Positions 25,376 through 34,162 of a stretch of 64,000 bases of DNA are shown one piece after another. The notes under the pieces are model-generated. The model did no database searches, had not been told where the DNA came from, and saw only the letters and a list, made by a program, of their open reading frames with translations. The translations under genes and the position numbers were made by a program. Source of the DNA: CAWEYO01 sp963813315 (GTDB lineage Bacteria > Pseudomonadota > Alphaproteobacteria > Rhizobiales > Rhizobiaceae); contig CAWEYO010000025.1 in the NCBI GenBank assembly GCA_963813315.1, forward strand, positions 186,001 through 250,000. The letters are read 5' to 3'. Position 1 is the first letter of the stretch, and the number at the start of each line of letters is the position of its first letter.

Positions 25376-26353
25376 TCAGAATTTTTCCAGATCCTGATGG
25401 CGCGCCTTGATCTCGCGCACAGTCTTGGAGGATGAGCGCATGACGATGGTGTCCGTCTGGATCGAGTTGCGGCTGAATTTGACGCCGGCAAGCAGATTGC
25501 CGTCGGTCACGCCGGTGGCCGCGAAAAGAACATCTCCACTCGCCATTTCCTCGATGCGGTAGACCTTGCCCGGATCGGAAATGCCCATCCTGGCGGCGCG
25601 GGCAATTTTCTCGTCCGTATTGAGCTGGAGCCGGCCCTGCATCTGGCCGCCGATGCAACGCAATGCGGCTGCCGCGAGCACGCCTTCCGGCGCTCCGCCG
25701 ATGCCGAGATAGATGTCGATGCCGGTCTCGTCCGGGTCGGTGGTGTGAATGACACCGGCAACGTCGCCGTCGCCGATCAGCCGGATCGCCGCGCCCGTGG
25801 CCCGCACTTCCTCGATCAGGCGGGCATGGCGCGGGCGGTCGAGGATGCAGGCCGTGATCTCCGAAATCGGAACGCCCTTGGCTTTGGCCAGGTTTTCGAT
25901 GCTCTCCATCACAGGCGCGTCGAGGTCCACAATGCCGGCCGGATAGCCGGGGCCGATGGCAATTTTTTCCATGTAGACGTCTGGCGCGTAGAGCAGGCTG
26001 CCCTTTTCGGCGATTGCGATGACGGCCAGCGAATTCGGAAGGTTCTTGGCGCAGATCGTGGTGCCTTCAAGGGGATCGAGCGCGATGTCGACGACCGGCC
26101 CGTCTCCGGTGCCGACCTCCTCGCCGATATAGAGCATCGGCGCTTCGTCGCGCTCGCCCTCGCCGATGACCACCGTTCCTTTTATCGGCAGCCGGTTCAG
26201 TTCCGAGCGCATGGCGTCAACCGCAGCCTGGTCGGCCGCCTTCTCGTCGCCTCGGCCTCTCAGCCTCGCCGCAGCAACTGCCGCGCGCTCGGTGACGCGC
26301 ACGAGTTCGAGCGTGAGAATGCGGTCGAGGCCGCCCATCGGGTTTTTCGGCAT
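25376..26353 (-). CDS. glpX: Class II fructose-1,6-bisphosphatase
   Basis: A 325-residue cytosolic phosphatase for gluconeogenesis. It has the metal and substrate motifs GEGERDEAPMLYIGE and DIALDPLEGTTICAKN, with GIDIYLGIGGAPEGVLAAAA. I chose the ATG at 26351-26353 (MPKNPMGGLDR), the usual family start, over one five codons upstream. It sits between hom and recJ, as in related genomes. Confidence 0.95.
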   Translation of the reverse strand: MPKNPMGGLDRILTLELVRVTERAAVAAARLRGRGDEKAADQAAVDAMRSELNRLPIKGTVVIGEGERDEAPMLYIGEEVGTGDGPVVDIALDPLEGTTICAKNLPNSLAVIAIAEKGSLLYAPDVYMEKIAIGPGYPAGIVDLDAPVMESIENLAKAKGVPISEITACILDRPRHARLIEEVRATGAAIRLIGDGDVAGVIHTTDPDETGIDIYLGIGGAPEGVLAAAALRCIGGQMQGRLQLNTDEKIARAARMGISDPGKVYRIEEMASGDVLFAATGVTDGNLLAGVKFSRNSIQTDTIVMRSSSKTVREIKARHQDLEKF

Positions 26354-26399
26354 ATAGGTTTCCTGCAAGATATTCGGGCCCCAAGCTGGTGGCGCGCCG

Positions 26400-27713
26400 T
26401 TATTCCGCTCGCTCGATGCGGATCACCTGAGCCTTGTCGGTCAGATGACCATCCTTCGTGATGCCTTCGACGGCCTTTCGCACGGCGGCTTCCGTCGTCT
26501 CGTGCGTCACGAGGATTACCGTCTTCTGCGCTTCGGCTTCCGGTCCGGCCGAATGCTGGACGATCGATTCAAGCGAAATCTCGTTATCAGCCATGCGCTT
26601 GGCGATAGCCGCGAAGACACCGATCCGGTCATGCACCGTAAGGCGAATGAAATAGCCGCCCGCGTGCGACCGCATCTGCGCGCGCTTGTAGGGCCGCAGT
26701 TCGCTCGCCGGGCGGCCAAATACCGGCCCATGCTGGAAGCCCGGCCGGCTCTTGGCGATATCCGCAATGTCGCCGACCACTGCCGACGCGGTCGCATCGC
26801 CGCCGGCGCCGGGACCCGAGAGCAGAAGCTCGCCCAAAATATCGGTTTCGATAGCCACTGCGTTGGTGACGCCGTGCACCTGCGCGATCACCGAGGCGGT
26901 CGGCACCATGGTCGGATGAACGCGCTGCTCGATGCCGCTGTCGGTCAACTGGGCGACGCCGAGGAGTTTGATTCGGTAGCCCAATTCGCCCGCCGCGCGG
27001 ATGTCGGCCTGGCTGATGTTGCTGATCCCTTCCATATAGATTTCGCCGGCTGCAATCCGGGTTCCAAACGCCAGGCTGGTGAGGATCGCCAGCTTGTGGG
27101 CCGTGTCATGCCCTTCAATGTCGAAGGTGGGATCGGCCTCGGCATAGCCAAGGCGCTGCGCATCCTTCAGGCACGCCTCGAACGACAGTCCCTCGGCCTC
27201 CATCCGGGTAAGTATATAGTTGCAAGTGCCGTTGAAGATGCCGAAGACGCGCGAAACGCTGTTCCCGGCCAACGCCTCGCGCATGGTCTTGATAACAGGG
27301 ATGCCGCCCGCGACCGCCGCCTCGTAGTTGAGGAGCACGCCCTTCTTTTCCGCGAGTTCGGCAAGCGAAACGCCGTGCTTTGCCAGCAGGGCCTTGTTGG
27401 CGGTCACCACGTGCCGCTCGGATTCCAGTGCGGCTTTCACGCAAGCAAGTGCGGCGCCATCCTCCCCGCCGATCAACTCGACGAACACATCGATATTGTT
27501 CGATCTTGCGAGGTCAATCGGGTTCTCGTGCCAGACCGCATCGCCGATATCGACGCCGCGATCCTTGTTGCGGTCGCGCGCCGAAACCGCCGATACGACA
27601 ATATCGCGGCCGCACTGCCGGGTCAGTTCGGCAGCCTTCCCGGTCATGACGCGGACGACGGCCGCCCCGACCGTTCCTAGCCCGGCTATTCCAATACGCA
27701 ATGCTTCGGCCAT
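26400..27713 (-). CDS. hom: Homoserine dehydrogenase
   Basis: A 437-residue NAD(P)-dependent enzyme reducing aspartate semialdehyde to homoserine, on the way to threonine and methionine. The nucleotide fold begins IGIAGLGTVGAAVVRVM. The catalytic domain has NGTCNYILTRMEAEG and GYAEADPTFDIEGHDTAHK. The last ~80 residues are an ACT domain (RLTVHDRIGVFAAIAKRMA), the usual site for threonine feedback. It lies 45 bases after an aminotransferase gene. Confidence 0.96.
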   Translation of the reverse strand: MAEALRIGIAGLGTVGAAVVRVMTGKAAELTRQCGRDIVVSAVSARDRNKDRGVDIGDAVWHENPIDLARSNNIDVFVELIGGEDGAALACVKAALESERHVVTANKALLAKHGVSLAELAEKKGVLLNYEAAVAGGIPVIKTMREALAGNSVSRVFGIFNGTCNYILTRMEAEGLSFEACLKDAQRLGYAEADPTFDIEGHDTAHKLAILTSLAFGTRIAAGEIYMEGISNISQADIRAAGELGYRIKLLGVAQLTDSGIEQRVHPTMVPTASVIAQVHGVTNAVAIETDILGELLLSGPGAGGDATASAVVGDIADIAKSRPGFQHGPVFGRPASELRPYKRAQMRSHAGGYFIRLTVHDRIGVFAAIAKRMADNEISLESIVQHSAGPEAEAQKTVILVTHETTEAAVRKAVEGITKDGHLTDKAQVIRIERAE

Positions 27714-27758
27714 GTCCCCGGCGCCCTTCGATCGATCGATGATATTCGGATTGCGCGG

Positions 27759-28976
27759 CTAACGCCGCGCGGCAAGCGGAACCACATTGTCCGGCTTCGC
27801 CGCCGCGCCGGCGAGAAACCGCTTGATGTTGCGCGCGGCTTGCCGGATGCGGTGTTCGTTCTCGACCAGTGCGAGACGAACAAAGTCGTCGCCGTGCTCT
27901 CCGAAACCGATGCCCGGCGCCACTGCGACATCCGCCTTCTCGATCAACAGCTTCGAGAATTCGAGCGACCCGAGGTTCCGGAACGGTTCGGGGATCGGAG
28001 CCCAAGCGAACATGGTCGCAGCCGGCGCCGGGATTTGCCAGCCGGCGCGCCCAAACAAATCGACCATGACATCGCGGCGGCGGTGATACACCCCGCGAAC
28101 TTCCGCGATATCCACTCCATCGCCATTCAAGGCGGCGGTGGCGGCCACCTGAATGGGCGTGAAGGCGCCGTAGTCGAGATATGACTTCACCCGCGTGAGC
28201 GCGGCGATCAGCCTTTCGTTGCCGACGGCAAACCCCATGCGCCAGCCGGGCATGGAGAACGTCTTCGACATGGACGTGAACTCGACAGCTATGTCGATTG
28301 CGCCCGGCACCTCGAGAACGGAGGGCGGTGGATTGCCGTCGAAATATATCTCCGAATAGGCCAGATCCGACAGGATGATGATGTCGTGCTTCCTGGCATA
28401 GGCCACGACCTCCTTGTAGAAGTCGAGTGTCGCCACATACGCCGTCGGGTTCGACGGGTAATTGAGGATCAGCGCCAGCGGCTTCGGGATCGAGTGGCGG
28501 ACGCCGCGCTCAAGTGCGGGAATGAAGCCTTCATTAGGCTCGACCGGCACGGAGCGAATGACACCGCCGGACATGATGAAGCCGAACGCATGGATCGGAT
28601 AGGTCGGGTTCGGACAAAGGATGACGTCACCGGGCGCGGTGATCGCCTGAGCCATGTTGGCGAAACCCTCCTTGGAGCCGAGCGTCGCGACGACCTGGGT
28701 ATCGGGATCGAGCTTCACGCCGAACCGGCGGGCGTAGTAATTCGCCTGCGCGCGGCGGAGCCCCGGAATGCCGCGCGAGGAGGAATAGCGGTGCGTGCGC
28801 GGGTCGCGGACGACCTCGCAGAGCTTGTCGACGATGGATTTCGGTGTCGGCAGATCGGGATTGCCCATGCCGAGATCGATGATGTCGGCGCCGTTTGCGC
28901 GGGCTACGGCCTTCAGCCTGTTGACCTGCTCGAAAACGTAAGGCGGAAGCCTGCGGACCTTGTGAAATTCTTCCAT
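27759..28976 (-). CDS. Class I/II aminotransferase (LL-DAP aminotransferase/AlaC-like)
   Basis: A 405-residue fold-type I PLP enzyme. The PLP Lys is in SMSKTFSMPGWRMGF, with NYPSNPTAYVA and SDLAYSEIYFDG contacts. It starts MEEFHKVRRLPPYVFEQV, characteristic of the group annotated as LL-diaminopimelate aminotransferase or AlaC-like. The exact substrate cannot be set from sequence. Position upstream of hom suggests a role in aspartate-family or alanine metabolism. First gene of the aminotransferase-hom-glpX-recJ string. Confidence 0.88.
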   Translation of the reverse strand: MEEFHKVRRLPPYVFEQVNRLKAVARANGADIIDLGMGNPDLPTPKSIVDKLCEVVRDPRTHRYSSSRGIPGLRRAQANYYARRFGVKLDPDTQVVATLGSKEGFANMAQAITAPGDVILCPNPTYPIHAFGFIMSGGVIRSVPVEPNEGFIPALERGVRHSIPKPLALILNYPSNPTAYVATLDFYKEVVAYARKHDIIILSDLAYSEIYFDGNPPPSVLEVPGAIDIAVEFTSMSKTFSMPGWRMGFAVGNERLIAALTRVKSYLDYGAFTPIQVAATAALNGDGVDIAEVRGVYHRRRDVMVDLFGRAGWQIPAPAATMFAWAPIPEPFRNLGSLEFSKLLIEKADVAVAPGIGFGEHGDDFVRLALVENEHRIRQAARNIKRFLAGAAAKPDNVVPLAARR

Positions 28977-29051
28977 TTCCGTTCCCGACAGCGACAGGGT
29001 CTATCGGTGGCGCGTATACACGCAATTCAGCGTTCGGTCGATAGCGGCGGG

Positions 29052-29210
29052 GCTAAAGCGCATTGCTTCGAAACGGATTCATCCGACGCGCTTTACGCTA
29101 TTGTTTCTTGCATGTCGTTATCCCAAAACCGCTGCGCACTTTTGGGCGACATGCATTTCTGTGCATGTCGTTATCCCAAAACCGCTGCGCACTTTTGGGC
29201 GACATGCATT
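29052..29210. repeat. Family A composite repeat, inverted copy with doubled module
   Basis: In reverse orientation relative to copies 1 and 2: the CTAAAGCGC...GCGCTTTA module first, then TGTTTCTTGC, then the GCATGTCG...CGACATGC palindrome twice in a row (29110-29158 and 29161-29210). The two palindrome copies are nearly identical. It fills most of the spacer between the aminotransferase start and the lipoprotein stop. Confidence 0.85.
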
Positions 29211-29240
29211 AGGTCGAGGATGAGAACGGCCGGGTGCCGT

Positions 29241-29603
29241 CTATTGCCCGATCTCCTTCAGCGCCTCGCCTGCGTGCGACTGGGCAAGCTTGCGCAACAG
29301 CGCGGGATCCGTCTGGCCGGATGGAATGGCGATGCTGGCTTCGTGCTGTTGGGCTGCGGTCTGGAGCGCCGCCACATGCGCGCTGGTTTCTGACGGCGTC
29401 AACTGTGCGGCGGCCTGGGCGGGCGGAATGTTCAGGTTCGGGAACGTGCCCGTGTTAACGGGGCCGCGCGCGCCCGCTCCCGCCGGCTCGACAGCCGACG
29501 AAGCACAGCCGGACATCAGACCCGCCGCCACCACCACGGCAATCGCCAGGCCGAAAGGTAGCCGCGGACCGGAAAAAACATGTCCGCCAGTGCGAAGTAT
29601 CAT
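29241..29603 (-). CDS. Small lipoprotein of unknown function
   Basis: A 120-residue protein with a lipoprotein signal: a hydrophobic FGLAIAVVVAAGLMSGC segment whose Cys at about residue 33 fits the lipobox. The mature part is Ala/Gln-rich with helical segments (TSAHVAALQTAAQQHEASI) and no known domain. It is probably anchored in a membrane facing the periplasm. I recognise no family. Confidence 0.65.
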   Translation of the reverse strand: MILRTGGHVFSGPRLPFGLAIAVVVAAGLMSGCASSAVEPAGAGARGPVNTGTFPNLNIPPAQAAAQLTPSETSAHVAALQTAAQQHEASIAIPSGQTDPALLRKLAQSHAGEALKEIGQ

Positions 29604-29624
29604 ATTCTTTCCCCGGCAGGTGTT

Positions 29625-29702
29625 CTAGTGGTCCGAATTCTAACATTCGCATCCCATTGATACAGGCCATTCAGGCGAATGTTAGAATCAAAGGACCGCT
29701 AG
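29625..29702. repeat. Family C 78-bp CTAG-bounded palindrome, copy 1
   Basis: Begins and ends with CTAG. The arms are GTGGTCCGAATTCTAACATTC and GCGAATGTTAGAATCAAAGG, with a ~25-base loop. A second element of exactly the same length and plan starts 14 bases later. Confidence 0.75.
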
Positions 29703-29715
29703 CAAACCTATGATA

Positions 29716-29793
29716 CTAGTGAACGTTGAATTTGACATTCGCAATGGACGCGTGATGTCAAATGCGATGCGAATGTCAAATTCGTTCCACTAG
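29716..29793. repeat. Family C 78-bp CTAG-bounded palindrome, copy 2
   Basis: Also CTAG to CTAG, 78 bases. The arms are GTGAACGTTGAATTTGACATTCG-like and GCGAATGTCAAATTCGTTCC. It keeps the CATTCGC core of copy 1 but differs elsewhere. It ends nine bases before the -35 of the phaC promoter. Confidence 0.75.
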
Positions 29794-29801
29794 TTTCGTT
29801 G

Positions 29802-29830
29802 TTGGACCCCAATGGACGTCCCACTATAAT
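29802..29830 (+). promoter_or_regulatory. Probable phaC promoter
   Basis: TTGGAC and TATAAT are separated by 17 bases, close to a housekeeping sigma-70-type consensus. It lies 36 bases before the phaC ATG, with GGGAGG as ribosome site between. The -10 match is perfect. Confidence 0.65.
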
Positions 29831-29865
29831 ATGTCAACAAAGCGCCCATTGGGAGGCAACTGGAT

Positions 29866-31719
29866 ATGGCAAAGGCATCCGGCACCAAGGACAAGGCGGC
29901 CTCCAATTCAACAGCTGATAGCGATTCTGCTTCGCCGGTCGAACAATATCTGATCAAGGATCCCGAGCGGTTTGCGCTCAATCTCGCCCGCATGGTGGAG
30001 GAGGCCGGCAAGGCGGCTTCCGCCTGGGCCGCACCGCGCGAGAAGGGCGAAGTGCGCGATAGCGTGGCGGAGCCCATGGTCGACATGGTCAAGACCTTCT
30101 CGAAGCTTTCCGAGTACTGGCTTTCCGATCCCAAACGCGCGCTCGAAGCGCAGACACGGCTGTTTTCCGGGTACATGGGCGTATGGGCAAATGCGATCAG
30201 CCGAGTTGGCGGCGGGGATGATATCCCGGAGTCGGTCGCGCCCGAACGCGGCGACAAACGGTTCCAGGACCCCGAATGGGGCCGAAATGCCTTCTTCGAT
30301 TTTCTCAAGCAAACCTATCTCGTGACCTCACGCTGGGCGGGCGATCTGGTGGAGAACGCCGAAGGGCTGGACGAACACACCCGCCACAAGGCAGGCTTTT
30401 ACGTAAAGCAAATCGCCAACGCGATATCGCCGTCGAATTTCATCCTCACCAATCCCGAGCTCTTTCGCGAGACGGTGTCCAGCAGCGGCGAGAATCTGGT
30501 GCGCGGCATGAAGATGCTGGCGGAGGACATCACCGCCGGCAAAGGCGACCTGAAGCTGCGTCAGGGCGACTATTCCCGGTTCGAGATCGGCAAGAATATC
30601 GCGGTGACACCGGGCAAAGTGGTAGGGCGCAGCGACGTTGCCGAGATAATCCAGTACGAGCCGTCGACCGAGACAGTCCTCAAGCGGCCGCTGCTCATTT
30701 GCCCGCCCTGGATCAACAAGTACTACATTCTCGACCTCAACCCGGAAAAATCCTTCATTCGCTGGGCGGTCGCGCAAGGCCACACCGTTTTCGTCATTTC
30801 ATGGATCAATCCGGACGAGCGACACGGCACGAAGGGTTGGGAAGCCTACATCCGGGAAGGGCTGCAATACGGGCTCGACACGGTTCAGACCGCAACCGGC
30901 GAGAAGGAAGTCAACGCCATCGGCTATTGTGTGGGCGGCACTCTGCTCGCCGCGGCCCTTGCCCTTCTAGCGCAGGAAGGCGACGACCGTGTCCGCTCGG
31001 TAACCTTCTTCACCACGCAGGTCGATTTCACCTATGCAGGCGACCTCAAGGTATTCGTCGATGAGGATCAGATCGCGGCGCTTGAACGCGCCATGAGCGA
31101 AAAAGGCTACCTCGACGGCACCAAGATGGCGACGGCGTTCAATATGCTGAGATCCGGCGATCTCATCTGGCCCTATGTGGTCAACAACTACATGCGCGGA
31201 AAGGACCCCCTGCCGTTCGATCTGCTCTACTGGAACGCCAATTCGACCCGCATGGCTGCCGCCAACCATTCCTACTACCTTCGCAACTGCTATTTGGAGA
31301 ATAACCTGTCACAGGGCCACATGGCGCTGGCCGGCCGGACGGTTTCGCTATCCGACATAACGATTCCCGTCTACAACCTCGCATCGCGCGAAGACCACAT
31401 TGCGCCGGCGAGGTCCGTTTTCCTCGGCTGCAAGTATTTCGGCGGCGACGTCGACTATGTAATGGCCGGTTCGGGCCACATTGCCGGCGTGGTCAATCCG
31501 CCGTCACTCAACAAATACCAGTACTGGACGGGCGGCAAGCCGATAGGAGATTTCGAGCATTGGATTGACAACGCAAAGGAAAACCCCGGTTCCTGGTGGC
31601 CGCACTGGCAGGCATGGATCGAAGCCAGGGACGACCGCCGGGTGGCTGCGAGGAAGCCGGGAAAGAACACTCCAATCCTCGAGGACGCGCCCGGCAGTTA
31701 TGTGAGGGTTCGTGTGTAA
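29866..31719 (+). CDS. phaC: Class I polyhydroxyalkanoate synthase
   Basis: A 617-residue polymerase making poly-3-hydroxybutyrate-type storage polyester from 3-hydroxyacyl-CoA on granules. It has the PhaC N-terminal domain and an alpha/beta-hydrolase domain. The lipase-like box is GYCVGGTLLAAALA with nucleophile C355; catalytic Asp and His are likely in SREDHIAPARS and GSGHIAGVVNPP. The length fits class I, which needs no PhaE. The N-terminal ~40 residues are Ala/Ser/Lys-rich. It is transcribed alone. Confidence 0.96.
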   Translation: MAKASGTKDKAASNSTADSDSASPVEQYLIKDPERFALNLARMVEEAGKAASAWAAPREKGEVRDSVAEPMVDMVKTFSKLSEYWLSDPKRALEAQTRLFSGYMGVWANAISRVGGGDDIPESVAPERGDKRFQDPEWGRNAFFDFLKQTYLVTSRWAGDLVENAEGLDEHTRHKAGFYVKQIANAISPSNFILTNPELFRETVSSSGENLVRGMKMLAEDITAGKGDLKLRQGDYSRFEIGKNIAVTPGKVVGRSDVAEIIQYEPSTETVLKRPLLICPPWINKYYILDLNPEKSFIRWAVAQGHTVFVISWINPDERHGTKGWEAYIREGLQYGLDTVQTATGEKEVNAIGYCVGGTLLAAALALLAQEGDDRVRSVTFFTTQVDFTYAGDLKVFVDEDQIAALERAMSEKGYLDGTKMATAFNMLRSGDLIWPYVVNNYMRGKDPLPFDLLYWNANSTRMAAANHSYYLRNCYLENNLSQGHMALAGRTVSLSDITIPVYNLASREDHIAPARSVFLGCKYFGGDVDYVMAGSGHIAGVVNPPSLNKYQYWTGGKPIGDFEHWIDNAKENPGSWWPHWQAWIEARDDRRVAARKPGKNTPILEDAPGSYVRVRV

Positions 31720-31892
31720 CAGATTGCAATCTGCGGTGAATTGACTGCCCGGTAAAAAGTGGGCGAAATGCCGCGCGGCGAAGCAAGATGCAATGCAGCA
31801 CGGGGAGAGAGTGCTGATTCGCCTGGTTCCGAGTACGCAGCTTAGTTCGTTCAAAAAAGCAGCCGCTCGGAATCTGAAAAGGGGGACCGGTT

Positions 31893-33092
31893 TTGAGGGC
31901 AGAACGACCGCGAAGGGCGAGCGGGCAGTGCCGTGCTGTTTTGGGCACGCTTCTTGCCGTGTTGGTTGCCTCGTGCACCACCTCGGACTCGTCACTGCAG
32001 ATGACGTCGCCTGACTTCAACATGACCGACGCCGCCTCTGCTGGCGGCGACCTCACAACGTCGGAAGATGGTGGCACTCCGCGGCCCGCACAAGTCGCCT
32101 CACTGCCTGGCGCGAAGCCTGGTGCGGGGCCGACCGCCGTCGCGCCGGCCACCAAATCCGCCGCGGGCCAGACTTCGAAGACGGATGGCGCGCAGCCCGC
32201 CGGTCAGGCACCGTCGACCGTCGCCGCTTCCGAGCCGGCAACGAACGACGAGGCGGTGAAAGCGGAAGGAAACGCACCTGCCACCGATCCGAAGGCGGCA
32301 ACTGCCGCGGACAAAAAGGGCGCGGACAAGAACCAAGTCATCGTGACCGCGACTGACCCGTCGGCCTTGGCGCCGATAGAACCCAAGAAACGCGGCTTCC
32401 TGGCTGCGTTCTTCGGCGTATCGTCCGCCGCAACCTCTCCGAATAGGTCTGAGAAGCCCGCTCCATTTACAAAGCTCGCGCCGGCCGCATCCGCCAAAGC
32501 CGACAAATCTCAGCCTGCCGCGCAACTCGCCGTAGCCTCCGAGGAGGATACGGAGCCGCTTGCGGTCCGCGCGTCGCTCAGTGGCGGCGAAATGGAAGAT
32601 CTTCCGGGCGTCCGCCAGACGGCTCTTTTCGAGATCAAGCGCAAATCCGGCATTGATGACGACAGCGACGTCGATCTTCATGAGGACGAGGTGTATGGAT
32701 CGGTTCAGCTCGCCTCTGCCGCTGGCCTTGCCCGCCTGGCGCCCAATGGTCTGCTGACGCAGACCGGACAAGTGGACGTCGCATGCCTGAAACCGTCGCT
32801 CGTGCGCGTCCTGAAGATCGTCGAAAGTCACTATGGCCGCAAGGCGATAGTGACCTCTGGCTATCGCAGCCCTGAACACAACCGCCGCGCGCGCGGCGCG
32901 AAGAACTCGCTCCACATGTATTGCGCGGCAGCGGATGTCCAGGTCCCGGGCATCAGCAAGTGGGAACTTGCCAGCTTTGTCCGTGCCATGCCGGGGCGTG
33001 GCGGCGTGGGCACTTACTGCCACACTGAATCGGTGCATGTCGACGTCGGTCCGGAGCGCGACTGGAATTGGCGCTGCCGTCGCCGGAGTTAG
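31893..33092 (+). CDS. Lipoprotein-like M15 (YcbK/DUF882-type) peptidase
   Basis: A 399-residue protein. The N-terminus has a hydrophobic segment ending VLVASCTT (lipobox-like). Residues ~50-230 are a low-complexity Ala/Pro/Lys linker. The C-terminal ~110 residues are an M15_3 zinc peptidase domain with TSGYRSPEHNRRARGAKNSL, HMYCAAADVQV and SVHVDVGPERDW, whose His-Asp-His set would bind zinc. Probably a periplasmic murein peptidase or binding domain. The start is a TTG at 31893 with GGGGGA six bases before. Confidence 0.8.
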   Translation: MRAERPRRASGQCRAVLGTLLAVLVASCTTSDSSLQMTSPDFNMTDAASAGGDLTTSEDGGTPRPAQVASLPGAKPGAGPTAVAPATKSAAGQTSKTDGAQPAGQAPSTVAASEPATNDEAVKAEGNAPATDPKAATAADKKGADKNQVIVTATDPSALAPIEPKKRGFLAAFFGVSSAATSPNRSEKPAPFTKLAPAASAKADKSQPAAQLAVASEEDTEPLAVRASLSGGEMEDLPGVRQTALFEIKRKSGIDDDSDVDLHEDEVYGSVQLASAAGLARLAPNGLLTQTGQVDVACLKPSLVRVLKIVESHYGRKAIVTSGYRSPEHNRRARGAKNSLHMYCAAADVQVPGISKWELASFVRAMPGRGGVGTYCHTESVHVDVGPERDWNWRCRRRS

Positions 33093-33094
33093 GG

Positions 33095-33212
33095 ATCATG
33101 CTCTAGATGTGAGCGGCGAACGCGGAATCAGCGCTACTACACTACTCTATCTCTTTGCTTGAGCATCGGATTTACCCCGAAACCGGTTTCCACTTTCGGG
33201 TCCGATGCTCTA
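33095..33212. repeat. Family B palindromic repeat, full copy at the LuxR-like gene stop
   Basis: GATCATGCTCTAG fragment, a GCGGCGAACGCGGAATCAGC module, CTCTATCTCTTTGCTTGAGC, then GAGCATCGGATTTACCCCG pairing with CGGGTCCGATGCTCTA. The last CTA is the TAG stop of the regulator at 33210-33212. Confidence 0.85.
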
Positions 33213-34049
33213 AGCGTGGGATACGTCGCGCTGATATGCGCCATCTAGCGGCGCACCGAGATCGCCGTGAGGTCTGCCGTTGGCCCCATTGACGGTCGAA
33301 TGCTGAGAAAGGACGACGGCCTCCGTCCGATTCTTCGCGTGCAGCTTGTGCATGATGCGCGAGATGTGCGACTTCACCGTGTTCTGCGACAGGTTCAACT
33401 CGCCGGCGATCACCTTGTTCGACAGGCCGCGTAGCAGACTTGCGAGAACCTGCCGCTCGCGTTCCGTGAATGCCACGTTCGCCTTGCCGATCCCCGACGG
33501 AGGAACTTGCGCTTGCAATGTAACGTCACCTATGGCTGGCACGGACGTCCCATTCGCGTATTCACTCACCGATCGGGGGAAATAGATGCCGCCGGCGATG
33601 ACCAGACGCAGCGCGGCCAGTGCGATCTCGATCGAAGCAGAGTCGGTTACATAGCCGCGCACGCCAAACCGGGTGACTTCGCAGATCATCGCATCGGCTA
33701 TCGTCAACTCGTCGGTCTGCGTGAGGAGTACCACGGGAGTCTCGACCAGAAAGCCGCGAAAAACAGTGAGTTTTCGCAATACGTCCTCGTCCGCTATCAA
33801 ACGGCTCCCAATATTGAAGGCGGCGAGACTGACATTCTTTCCGCTGATGATGTCCATTTGGTGCATGGACTCGATCTCGATGATCGCGAAATCTTCGAAT
33901 TCGCACCGTAGGACGCGGGCGAGACAACTTCGCGATAGCGAATGGGAGTCGATCACGACAATAGAAGGGCGCTCGTAAGGCGCGCCATTTTGGTCAGCCG
34001 AAAACGAGAGAGTCAATAGCTCCCCCCCTTCATTGCCGCCCGCAGCCAT
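33210..34049 (-). CDS. NarL/LuxR-type regulator with pseudo-receiver domain, copy 1
   Basis: A 279-residue two-domain regulator. Residues ~28-165 have a receiver fold (SIVVIDSHSLSRSCLARVL ... GVRGYVTDSASIEIALAAL). The phospho-acceptor Asp after strand 3 is Asn (SLAAFNIGS) and the conserved Lys is Thr, so normal phosphorylation is unlikely. The C-terminal LuxR helix-turn-helix is intact: FTERERQVLASLLRGLSNK, then SQNTVKSHISRIMHKL. A close paralogue lies at 41298-42077. The two bracket the Asp-rich secretion locus. The start is uncertain; a TTG near the sequence LLTLSFSADQ would match the paralogue's beginning. Confidence 0.88.
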   Translation of the reverse strand: MAAGGNEGGELLTLSFSADQNGAPYERPSIVVIDSHSLSRSCLARVLRCEFEDFAIIEIESMHQMDIISGKNVSLAAFNIGSRLIADEDVLRKLTVFRGFLVETPVVLLTQTDELTIADAMICEVTRFGVRGYVTDSASIEIALAALRLVIAGGIYFPRSVSEYANGTSVPAIGDVTLQAQVPPSGIGKANVAFTERERQVLASLLRGLSNKVIAGELNLSQNTVKSHISRIMHKLHAKNRTEAVVLSQHSTVNGANGRPHGDLGAPLDGAYQRDVSHA

Positions 34050-34162
34050 ATAGGCGAAGAAGGCGCCTCTAATCCACGCAAAGTTGGAGGTATGGTTAAG
34101 ATCGTCGGATTTGAGGACGCGAATGGGTCCACTACCGTCAAAGCGCGGTCCGGGAGGATGCG

